From positions 1 to 46,400 of the forward strand of contig JAAMPI010000270.1 in assembly GCA_013054445.1 (NCBI GenBank): a DNA stretch of 46,400 nt. Direction: 5' to 3'. Numbering within the stretch: the first letter of the stretch is position 1; each line of letters opens with the position of its first letter. This document shows, in pieces, positions 10,975 through 21,067 of this stretch. The notes below the pieces were generated by a model. The model made no database searches. It was given only the letters and a program-made list of their open reading frames with translations, and was not told the DNA's origin. Origin of the DNA: Cudoniella acicularis. Taxonomy: Eukaryota; Ascomycota; Leotiomycetes; Helotiales; Helotiaceae. Position numbers and translations under genes: made by a program.

Positions 10975-11574
10975 CTAGAAGAGGCCAAACCACTTTGGCT
11001 TATCCTTTTGAGTTTCCAGATACCTGGAATAAAGTTAGTATATTCAAGTGCACAAAATAGCTCAGAGAAACATACGCAATGATATCGTTTCGATCTTGCT
11101 CATTTGGCAAACCCTTATATGGCTTCTTCGATCCTGGGAAGGGTGTCTTGGTATCTGCAAGATACGTAAACTAAGCCCAGAGTTAGCATTGTACCCCAAG
11201 TGTAGGACTTTCAACGGAACATACCATGGTTCCAGGAGTCCACGTGATTGCCTTGTCCTTGTAAATCTGACTGGGCTTAGAGCCAGGAATCTGGCCCGAA
11301 ACTTGCCCAAAGATGGACCACAAGTTAGGACCAAAGATGTGTTTGCCTCCTTTCTCGAGGGTGTGGCAGTGCTCGCATTGCTCCACGTAGAGCTTGGCTC
11401 CTCTAGTTGCGTCTCCTATGGAGATCCGTTAGTTTTTGAAATGTGAGAAGTATTTCGTTAAATAGAAATGCTTTGGACGATTTGTCGGGAACGATAAAGT
11501 GTAGTTCGAACTTGAGACATTTGAGGCAGGATTTTTAATTGAGCTAATGGAGACTTACCAGGTGCGAGTGGCAT
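10975..11574 (-). CDS. Divergent cytochrome c, 4 exons, 116 aa, Lys at the Met-80 position
   Basis: Exons 11574-11559, 11415-11225, 11170-11076 and 11023-10975. Introns of 143, 54 and 95/52-scale length (third is 11075-11024) carry GTAAGT, GTATGT and GTATGT donors and CTAAC branch points, and phases agree. Family role: electron carrier between complexes III and IV in the mitochondrial intermembrane space. Seen: heme-attachment CEHCH (residues 19-23), GPNLWSIFGQVSG (34-46), conserved ITW (62-64) and DRNDIIAYL (95-103). The usual loop PGTKMAFGGL reads PGSKKPYKGL (81-90), so the distal axial ligand Met is Lys-85. Met-69 aligns with a non-ligand position. The tail KPKWFGLF is also unusual. It is probably a paralogue with altered redox properties rather than the main respiratory cytochrome c. 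Splicing is well supported by consensus sites but not by transcripts. Confidence 0.88.
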
Positions 11575-13115
11575 GGTTGCGGTTATATGAGGCTATTAAT
11601 GGAAATTTGGAGAGAGTAATGGTCACAAGATAGTTTGTGAGAGTATGGAAGTATGGGAGAGAGAATCTTCGTCCACTGAAGGTGTAGGAGTTTCTAATCA
11701 TCCCACTTTACTTAAGCGGGTGCTGGCACGCCTTGCGGATCCGGCATTCCGACTCTTCGGAGTCAGATCCGATGATTGCGATATCCAATCACAGTGCATG
11801 GATTGTAATAAAAGAATTTAACAAGTATTATTTATGTGTTCGATATCTTAAAGTGCTTTGATTTCCCAGAAGCATAAAAGCACAAACTCGGTTCTGGAGA
11901 AAAAGGGGTGTTGATTCACGTGATTTGTGGAAGAATGATAAATGTTGTATGCTGTCAATTGAAAGAGGAACCTTGCTTCATAGCACAGAGATATGTTAGT
12001 AATACAATTTGATGAAAGTTACGACTTTTAGAGCAGTGATTAACGCTATTGCAAGTGTTAACTGAAATTTGTCCGAGCATGTCCAGCTATTACATTACGA
12101 TACTTTTGAATTACGAGATGAAATTTCTCTTCTCATGCGAGCATATTTTCTAGTTTAAACTGATCGGTTCTCGTAATGAAGACAAATCTTATACTGTGAG
12201 GTGCTCATTCTTTCAATGAATCATGTTGTGGTTCAAAGCGCGCCCAAGTTAGTGGATGATCGCCAAAATTTCAGAGGCACATCGCTAATTTGCAGCGCAA
12301 AGCTTACTGTAAGTTCACGACTTCAGCCTTTGACTGTCGGAGTGCTTTTTTTCGACAACAAAATAAGACATGATTAACTGGTTCCAATTTAAAGACCTAA
12401 CTCAGACGATTTCAAAATTCAATTACTGTTTCGAACACTTAATGCTAGTATGAAACAATTAATGTGCACTTCTATTCCCTCAACCATTCGGCGAACCGTC
12501 ACGCTGATACCGAAAACACTTCAAAATAGTTAAATGATCTTACATTTAAAGTTACAGGAAAATTCATGAAAAGTAAAGCTTTGCAAATTGAGTTACAGCC
12601 CTTTCTCTTAAATCATATTTTACAGCATGAACGTGTTTTCTCGTTGAAGTGTTGTGAGTGAAGGATGTGGCATGGACAGCTGAACAATGCAGGCAGCAGA
12701 GCGCAAAGCCTGTAGGTACCGATCCATACAGATTTCAATGCTAAAATTCAGAATGCGACTCGCTCTAAATTAGCAGGCCCTGGCTGCCTTCACCTCCACA
12801 CTTGATAGCGCAGGAATTGACATCTTATTCGTTCCATTGAATATTATGAGAAAGCTTAATAATGGGGAAGAGATAGAAGAATAGAAGCATAAATTATGTA
12901 GAGCCTTGTAGCTAACTGTACATGTATTAAAAAGAATAGGGGTTTGCTCGTTAGATGGCGGGGTGCAGGATGCTAAGCGATAGAGGGGGCTGGGAAGAAA
13001 AGGGGTGGAGCACGGGGAAGGACATGCTAGATACACAGTCTGAACAAAGATTTGTGGTATTGAGAGTAATCAGAAACCAGCCGGATAATGTAGTAGGGAA
13101 GTCAGTCTGCTAGGT
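11575..13115. other. Gene-free interval, 1.5 kb
   Basis: Upstream region of the cytochrome c gene. At 11735-11772 there are two GGATCCG/GATCCG-type elements around a small stem (GACTC TTCG GAGTC), and an ATTGG (CCAAT box on the minus strand) near 11786. No coding frame with protein-like composition was seen between 11.8 and 13.1 kb. Confidence 0.45.
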
Positions 13116-13142
13116 GGTCACGTGGTTCACAGGCACGTGACC
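13116..13142. promoter_or_regulatory. Inverted pair of CACGTG E-boxes
   Basis: GGTCACGTG at 13116-13124 and its exact reverse complement CACGTGACC at 13134-13142, separated by 9 bp. CACGTG is the site of bHLH regulators such as Cbf1/SREBP-like proteins in fungi. A TATA-like GGATAAAAG follows at about 13154 and a CT-rich tract at 13183-13200, the usual look of a fungal promoter. The only ORF just downstream is a doubtful 73-codon one at 13313; the next real gene starts at 14035. Confidence 0.5.
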
Positions 13143-14034
13143 TATGCGAAGGAGGATAAAAGACGTGTTCTTAGGCAGCTTAGCTTCTTCTTCTTTAGTC
13201 AAATATCACTTGTTTAAACTCCCTCCCTTCTGGGCTGTACAGGTCGTCCCTGCACCTCTTCAATAACTCCCATCATTATTGATGCGCCTGCTGCCCGTTT
13301 AGTCTGTCTCACATGCCTATCTGTTCACGATTGGGAGAGGCTGAAGTTGCTAGGTACAAGTGGGGTGGCAGAGCCGCAGAGGCTTTGGTTATGGCCTGTA
13401 GCGATAAGGTATTTCAGCGAGTGGCGCGCTATCTAAGTCGCTATTACGTTGGCCTTCCAGCGTGCCGCATTCCACAGAAACACATCAAAGAACCACCACT
13501 ATATAACTGTAAGGAATTGTCCGAAAGAAAGTGATATATTCAAATTTCTTCCTTCATATTATTTTGTGACCTAGACGCGTTTTAAACTTGGTCGATAATT
13601 GATAACTTTCCAGTTTTTTTGTTGGGATTTTGCGGCGCGATTAGCTCGAGCTGTTAGGGCGTTATAAATGTCTCATTAAGATCTGGATCATCTCCAATGT
13701 TCAGCACACTGTATCTATGCAAGGCAGACTTAGAAGTAGCCATTCAAATTAAGGCATTTCGCGAAGTGGCAAGATCTAGACAACTCGTGAGACAAAAGGA
13801 AAACCGATTCGCAGACGCAGGTTCAGCTCATCAAGCCTCACCAAGCTAGCGACGAGAGCTTGAATGAAATATCAGGACAGTCTTTCGCTCCTGGAGACGC
13901 GTTCATCTCATTCCTCTTTGTCAACAAAGCTGAAAAAAGACCGTGCCCAATTTTTTTTTTAAACAGTCTTTATCGGGCAGACGCTTACCCCACCTGATCG
14001 TCCCCCCTATTCCTGCACTACGGTACGAACCGCA

Positions 14035-15991
14035 ATGCACACTAGCCTTGTGTTGGCGGGCTTCAGCCTCGCCAATCTTTGCCTCGCAGAACCCGGGTTT
14101 TTGTCATTGAAAACGTACAGGAACACCGAAGCGCATGCCCAAGCTCTACGAAAGCGCAGCTCTTTTCCTGTGACACTCGGAAACTACCCTTATGCAGGCG
14201 GCGGTATCTATTTCGTCAATGCCACGGTGGGAAGCCCGGCTCAGGAAGTTCAGCTGCAAATTGATACGGGATCTTCTGATGTGTGGATGTTCGGCGTCCA
14301 CAGTTGTGATTCCTCCACATCTCCTTGCCTTGGAGGCGCGTTTGACATAAGCGCTTCCCAAACCGCCACGATCCTTGACGAAGGTGGATTTCAGATTCAG
14401 TATGTGACCGCGGGATCTGGAGTGACTGGGGACTATATTGGAGACTCTTTCACGATTGGAGGAACGACGATCAAGAATCTGACCATGGGGGTTTCTACAA
14501 AGGCGGTCTCGGTCGACACGGGAATCATGGGCATTGGCTTCGATGCCGAAGAGGCGATCGTTGGGCAGGAGGTACAGGCTGGCAATTCAAACCCTCAGCC
14601 ATACCCGAATTTTATTGATGAATTGAAGTTGCAAGGATTGATAGGTACTAAGTCGTATAGCTTGTACCTGGATGATCTAGAAACTTCAACGGGTTCGATC
14701 ATTTTCGGAGGATATGACAAGGCAAAGTTCCAGGGCGATCTTGGGATTTTAACCATCCAACCTGATTCTCAGTCAGGGACAGTAAGAATCCTATTTCGTT
14801 GTCCCACCCTCCTTGAAAAATTGCAGTGCTAATCTGTTGAAGTATTCTTCCTTTGGCGTCATCTTGAATTCCATGGGGGTGACCGATAGTACAGGTTCGA
14901 CGGTCATATCGTCTAGCAGTATGCCAAACGTGGTCATTCTTGACAGCGGCACTGCTTACACCGTCCTTCCACCAGACATCTTTAATGAGCTCGTCGCTTA
15001 CTTTGGTGCTCTGAAGGATAAGGATTACGGGTTGATCATTCAATGCGACCTCAATGGCATGGCTGGAACACTTGACTACCAGTTCGCTGGACCAACTGGG
15101 CCGATAGTCTCAGTTCCATTCTCTGAGTAAGGATAATCGGGCTCCTTAATTCTTTGTCGATTTACTCTAGAGACACATTTGAGGGGTGGTAAATACTCCT
15201 AAACAACCTAAAGGAGTCTTTCCTACTCCGTTTACTCTTGAAACATATTGAGACAGGACTATGCTGACTCCCCGATCTTCTAGGCTCGCCATTCCTATCG
15301 TCGACCCCGAGACCGGTGAAAGCCTTACAGACAACCAAAACAACCCGGTCTGTCATTTAGGCCTCGACCAGACAACCTCCGCAGATGAGCCGCTGCTTTG
15401 GGGAGATACTTTCCTCCGCTCCGCATATGTCGTATACGACCTCGAGAACTTGCAGATCGGCATTGCCCAGACAATCTTCAACGTAACGTCCTCTGATGTC
15501 CAGCTCATCACCGCAGGCAGTGGGCAAAGTCTAGTAACAAACCTTTTCCTTTGCCCTTTCTCTCCAACCTCCTATTCTAAGTGGCCGAGATGAAGTTCTA
15601 ACCTCTCGGCTTCTCTCCTCCTCCCTGGTCTAAAAAGAAACATAATGCTAATTCGTTGTAGCCTGGCAACATTGCTAGCGTGATGACCACGATCGTGCAG
15701 ACGAAGACGGAGGGATTGAATGGTGGCCCCACCAAAACCGTCATCAGCTCCGCGCCAACTGATATTCAGAGCACGTTCGGAGGAGGAAAAGGCGCAAGCG
15801 CTCTGAGTGGATATAAGACGACATACACAAACAGAGCCACGAACATTCCTAGTGCTTCTAGTACTACTACTGCTAAGAAATCTGGGGCGGCCCCTCTCAA
15901 TACACTCGCAAGCGGATTCTGGAAGGGAATGCTGATACAAGGACTCGTAGTTGCTGCGGCTTCTTTCATTGGTGCAAAGCTCATCTTGTGA
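14035..15991 (+). CDS. GPI-anchored pepsin-family aspartic protease, 4 exons, 536 aa
   Basis: Exons 14035-14781, 14843-15126, 15284-15533 and 15662-15991, with in-phase introns of 61, 157 and 128 nt. Seen: an N-terminal signal peptide (LVLAGFSLANLCLA), a likely propeptide ending at Arg-Lys-Arg (39-41), the first catalytic motif DTGS (77-80) followed by SDVW, the second DSGT (283-286), and the Gly-rich flap region. A Ser/Thr-rich spacer (SASSTTTAKK) is followed by a hydrophobic C-terminus (MLIQGLVVAAASFIGAKLIL), the pattern of a GPI-attachment signal. Family A1 endopeptidase, yapsin/OpsB-like, expected at the plasma membrane or cell wall. A CT-rich and poly-T tract precedes the start. It looks intact. 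Confidence 0.92.
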
Positions 15992-16787
15992 GACTTGTCA
16001 CCATTGATATTATGACTTAAAGAATTCCAACGTCTATTTTAACAATATAAACTTATATGTATTTAGATTATGTTTAATGTAAAGAGTTATAGATGATGTC
16101 TACAACTGGCCAAAAAAAAGGAAAATGCAACGACTATACCCGTTGCTATTACACAACTACACACAATTAAACGTTAAATGACAGCATTTAAAGTTCAAAC
16201 TATGATACATAACGCCTTAACAGAACTCGCTGATCCTTATTCTTAAGTAGATCGAGTGACTAAAGCACTATAGCCAGAGACGGCGGTAGTATTGGCACTT
16301 GCCAAGCAAATTCTCTCTCCAATTCATAGCTTGATGGAGCTGCTGCGCTTGCGCACTTCATCATACGTCTGCATAGCTGCAGTGACGACACGAAATACTA
16401 ACATTTGAAAACTTCAGGGAGACAAAACCTTTGTCAGATCAGAGGAATTAGTTCTCGTCAAGATGCAAATTTTTTATGCTGCCTATGGGACCTCAAAATC
16501 GACCGAGTAGAATGTAACGTGAACCCGTGCCATGAGATTTTCCCCCAACCTTGATTTGCCCTCCTCACGAGAGCTGGAAAGGTTATATAGCCACCATGAA
16601 TTGGGTGGTTATAAACCTTGAATAGAGCGCCAAACTCCACGCCACGCTTCCTGGATGCCAAGTTGAAAGTGTCCATTCCATCATCCCATTCATGCTAATT
16701 TCTCAAATGATCATTTCTTTCTAGTAGCAAAGTTTTTTCAGAGCCCTGCAAATCCCAATGCATATGCTCCGTGCCTTTTCCAAAGGC
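15992..16787. other. Intergenic region between convergent genes, 0.8 kb
   Basis: Contains the 3' ends of the protease and phosphatase transcripts. AT-rich near 16010-16170. No coding frame supported. Confidence 0.5.
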
Positions 16788-18830
16788 TCAACCTCGCTCA
16801 TTGACTGTCCATCTTCGTTTTGGTGTGCCTGTCTCCCGGATTTTCTCGGCATATCCAGGTGGTCTTGGACTACCCCACAGACCTAACGGTGCCACATCAT
16901 CCTCTTCATTGTGGTCTTTTTCTGTTTCAGATACAATAGGCTGTTTCTCTTCTTCGGGGTTGGATCTGGAAACATCATCGCCGAAATTCAAGACCATATC
17001 GTCACCTGCCTCCTCCATGGCCTCTTCCTCGGGCTGAGGAGCGCTCCACAGACCGGTTGAGCCTTTTCGCGCTGGTATATAACTTCGAGGTGCAGAAGTC
17101 GCAACACTCGCAGCCCTTCGCATGCTTCCAAAATTGCTGGACAAGCTTGGTCGAGATTTATTCATATCGAATGATCCAGTTGCATTGCCAAATCGTTCTC
17201 GGAAAGAAGCGTTTGCCATCATCGAGGAATTTCTTGATATGGAAGGAGTTGTAGCTGTGCTGGAGCGGAGATGTTCCGTATTTGCAACAAGTTTGACATC
17301 GTATTGTTCGGAGATTGTCAGGTTTCTAGATGAAGCACGGGAATGAGATTTCGGAGTTGCACCAGGTGTAGAGGTTGGTGTGTTCACAGGGGTCGGTTTG
17401 CGTACTGCCATTGTTAGAGAGGCCATACCGACATCCAAAAGAACGGGTTGGTTCGTCAAAGCTCCAATTAAGGCATTACAGCCAGCACCATGTGTAACCA
17501 AAATCAATACCAAATCGGTATCTTCATCATCTAACTCTTCTTCAGAAGTTGCACTGCAGGGAAGTTTCGTCAAAAGTCTTCCCGGGTCATCTTCGCTTTT
17601 GTACCAGCTGACCATCTGCTGCAATCCTTTCCTGAATCTCTTGTGCATAGAGCTCCATTCCTCGCCATATTCGCCTCCAGTTCCCCAATGCTGTGGGTCG
17701 CGCATGCTATCCCATTGGTAATCCACATCAACACAAGCGTCCCGAGCGTGTGCGACATAGCCTGGTGGGATTGGATCTGAAAGTGAAATCGCGTAGCTTG
17801 GTACCGGAGGCTGATAGATTCCATGTTCTGCTGCGGCGGGTAGAGGCGTATTTGTCCTGCCACTGTGGTGACTTCCAACACTGCTCAAACTGCCGGTCCT
17901 ATCACGTCTGTGTAATGCCTGACCAAGCGATGACAAGTTTGTTAATGGCCCTTCCTCCTTGTCCTTCTCAGGCGCCACAACTGGACTGCCCCAACCACCA
18001 GGAAACCCCTTATTATGAACCCCGCCAGTTATATCCTTAATGTGAATCAGGCTGTTATAATCTTCCCGTCGTAATAAATCTGCCTTTGCTCCTGCAACCA
18101 TCATGATTGAACTAGGTGGCGGCATGATGAGTTCGAAGTAGTCTGGCGTCAACCACTCTCCAAGAAAAGCATCCACGCGAATGGTTGACTTCTTGATATT
18201 CTCCGGCTGCTCATGAAGTTTGCCATTTTTCATTGCTGGTTCTAGTATTGGTGCGAGGGAAGGGGAGGCTGTCAAAACCAGAGGTCGGATTTTTGGTGAA
18301 GAGTGCATCTGAGATGCTCTACTCGAGGACGAGTGGGAGGAATGCGGTCTTGGTGGGGTATGTCCTGGGTTTTGGGCGAGTCCAGCACTGATGGCGATGG
18401 ACGTCTGAACGCATCGGAGGAAAGGCGATGTGTGTATGATGACCTTGTGTCTGCGTTTCCTTCGGTCTCCTCCCACCTCCCCATCTACTTCAGCTGTAAT
18501 CGGAATTTCATCGTCGGTTTCTCGAGTTCGTAAGATGCTGGCTATGCGTGTTCCCAACGCTCTCGACTGGGTCCATCCGCCATAAGTGAGAGGAGGGTCG
18601 TAGGGCGTGGGCGAAGTTAAATGCCATTGTTTATCAGCGGCGTCAAGTCGAGCGCCATGCCTATTGAGCCGTCAGAAGGTCCATGCCAAGTTCGCCACCA
18701 CATATGGGAAAAAGCTCCGGTTTGAGCGATATAAAAACAAATTCCGCGATGTTGAATGAGCTCGTAAACGCAGATTTGCGACTAGAAAAACGTACCGGAC
18801 GACGATGACAACAGCTGGAGGCCAACCCAT
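16788..18830 (-). CDS. Histidine phosphatase superfamily (phosphoglycerate-mutase-like) protein, 2 exons, 635 aa
   Basis: Exon 1 (18830-18796) encodes MGWPPAVVIVV plus part of Arg-12. A 135-nt intron (GTACGT donor, ATAG acceptor) splits that codon and restores the catalytic RHG (12-14) followed by ARLDAADKQW. Other family features: HTSPFLRCVQTS (88-99) and the second catalytic histidine in LVTHGAG (His about 402). Between and after them are long Ser/Pro-rich insertions, and the C-terminus is acidic then basic (GLWGSPRPPGYAEKIRETG), as in large fungal members related to UBASH3/STS phosphatases. The substrate is unknown; a phosphomonoesterase acting on protein or small-molecule phosphate is likely. 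It shares a 423-bp divergent promoter with GPI8. Without the first exon the protein would lack its active-site RHG, so the spliced start is well supported. Confidence 0.88.
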
Positions 18831-19253
18831 TGCATCCGCAAGGCTTTTTCTTGACCGTAGCTATTGCGATTGCGACTGTGCTTAACGTTCAGAGTCTTGT
18901 CAACGTAGGGTCGAGATAAATGGTATTTAGCGGGGCAAACTGCATGCAAGCACGTTTCTTTCATGTGACGATTCGATTCGACAAGAATAGTTGGCTTGCG
19001 TGCCTCAATTATCAGGTATAGGGCCCTGTACATTTCACTTTGAATGCCCGAGTGTCATCCCCCCTCAGCCACCATCCGGGTTTACTCCGGGTAAAGCGAC
19101 CCTGCATCTTGATTGGTAATACACCCTTTCAGCGGAGCCAACCATCACAAATCTCACCTCCCTTCGCCTCGACAAGTGTACTTCATGCCTCTGTCCTTCT
19201 CATCGCGTCATCAACATCAATTCTACCTCAATTCCCACCGTCAAGCGCTCAAA

Positions 19254-20470
19254 ATGAAGCTCTCGCAAGTTCTCAGTCTACCAGTGGTGCTGGCATCGCT
19301 GCTAGCACCCACACCCGTTGTCGCAGAGCATACCAGTAATTGGGCCGTCCTCGTATCTACATCGCGTTTTTGGTTCAACTACAGGCATCTTGCCAATGTA
19401 CTATCACTATACCGTACCGTAAAACGGTTAGGCATTCCCGACTCGCAGATTATTCTCATGTTACCCGATGACATGGCGTGCAATCCCCGAAACGCCTTTC
19501 CTGGAACGGTTTACAGTAACGCGGATCGCGCAGTGGATTTGTATGGTGATAATATCGAGGTGGATTACAGAGGTTATGAGGTTACAGTGGAGAATTTCAT
19601 TAGACTTTTGACGGATAGAGTGGGAGAGGAAATGCCGCGAAGTAAGCGGTTGTTGACGGACGATCGAAGTAATATATTAGTGTACATGACGGGACACGGA
19701 GGGAATGAGTTTTTGAAGTTTCAGGATGCAGAAGAAATCAGCGCTTTTGATTTGGCAGATGCATTTGAGCAGATGTGGGAAAAGAAGAGGTAAGATATCG
19801 CCTGGCCCTTTCTCCAGACTTTACTAACAATTGCAGATACCACGAGCTACTCTTTATGATCGATACCTGCCAGGCGAATACAATGTACAGCAAATTCTAC
19901 TCTCCTAATATAATAGCCACCGGATCCTCCGAAATCGACCAATCTTCCTACTCCCACCATGCCGACAACGATGTGGGCGTGGCAGTCATCGATCGATACA
20001 CATATTACAACCTCGATTTCCTTGAGACACAAGTACGAGAACCAAGCAGCAAGCAAACATTGGGAGACTTGTTCGACAGTTATGATGAATCAAAGATCCA
20101 CTCCCATCCTGGTGTAAGATGGGATTTATTTCCAGGCGGAGGACAGGGAGGAAGGGAAAGATTGGTGATGGACTTCTTCGGAAATGTCCAAAACGTTGAA
20201 GTCGATAGTGTTGGAAATGATACGGAATGGAAGGAAGACTTGCTGCTTTTAGGCAAGAAGATCGCAGAGTTGAGAGAGCGAGCTGATGCTCAGGATGCTG
20301 CAGCGAAAAATCAGAGTAATACCGAGCTACCCACGGACAGCCATACAACTCGAAGGATCCGAGCAGCCAAGGTGGAGGCTGATGATAGATGGTGGGGCAA
20401 GAAAGTTATTGGCGCATGGGCATTGGCGGGTTGCACCCTTGTCTGGTTGGCGGGCTCATATATAGAGTGA
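19254..20470 (+). CDS. GPI8: GPI-anchor transamidase catalytic subunit Gpi8/PIG-K, 2 exons, 389 aa
   Basis: Exons 19254-19789 and 19837-20470. The 47-nt intron has a GTAAGA donor, TTACTAACA branch and GCAG acceptor. Role: cysteine protease (family C13) of the ER-membrane GPI transamidase complex, which cleaves the C-terminal signal of precursors and attaches the GPI anchor. Seen: signal peptide ([18 protein letters not shown]), the conserved [17 protein letters not shown], catalytic His-148 in MTGHGG, catalytic Cys-190 in MIDTCQA, and a C-terminal transmembrane segment ([17 protein letters not shown]) after a basic/acidic stretch. Length is normal for fungal Gpi8. The ATG at 19254 was chosen over an upstream in-frame start because it begins the signal peptide directly. 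Confidence 0.96.
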
Positions 20471-21067
20471 GCCTATTAATTATGTTGCCCCTTTTACCTG
20501 GTTAAACTAGCAAATACGGGAGACAAATGCCACTGTCTTCCAGAGCCATTCAATTTTTTCCTTCCGAGGGGTCATTAAGTAATGTCCTTATTCTCTGTTC
20601 CATTTTCCCCATGAGAACCCTTTTTCCAGGGGAAACCTCGTTTATCAAGCAAAAAGCGACTAGCCGTCCAGGCTTAAGCATAAATAAAGACAAGTGTCCA
20701 ACTAATAATCATATGTATGCGAACGACCTTTCTAAATTTCAAATTCCGCCTAGTTTCCTCAACATCTCTTCCCCAAACCTAACCCAGAAGACCCTCTTTC
20801 TTTTTTGTATATTTACTAAATTGGAATGTTCTCCATCAACTTTAAACGATAAGGCTTGGTCCCCAACTCCCCGAAGCTGGACTAGCCCGAACACTTCCCA
20901 CAGCCACAGGGGCTTGAGATGCCTAACTTGCTATGACTGCGCCCCCTTTCATTCCTGTGTAGGGCTGCTTACCCGTCTCATACATGGTTACAAATCAGGT
21001 TGTCAGCCGTGGATGAAATTTCACCTCGTGGCTCTCAATAACGCTCCACGTTAGCTCTTTACCAGCC
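20471..21067. other. Intergenic region between GPI8 and the HET pseudogene
   Basis: A 175-codon open frame lies here, but its composition is Ser/Pro/Cys-rich without domain or repeat structure, and it ends just before the HET pseudogene start. I regard it as non-coding. Confidence 0.4.

Noticed and set aside
12770..13036. 88-codon minus-strand ORF
   Set aside because: Low-complexity Ser/Pro/Leu translation, overlapping the presumed promoter region, no motif.
13313..13534. 73-codon ORF after the double E-box
   Set aside because: Plausible start context but no recognised motif and no exon continuation; not enough to call a gene.
20527..21054. 175-codon plus-strand ORF between GPI8 and the HET relic
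   Set aside because: Ser/Pro/Cys-rich translation with no domain, repeat or conserved motif; looks like chance openness in C-rich sequence.
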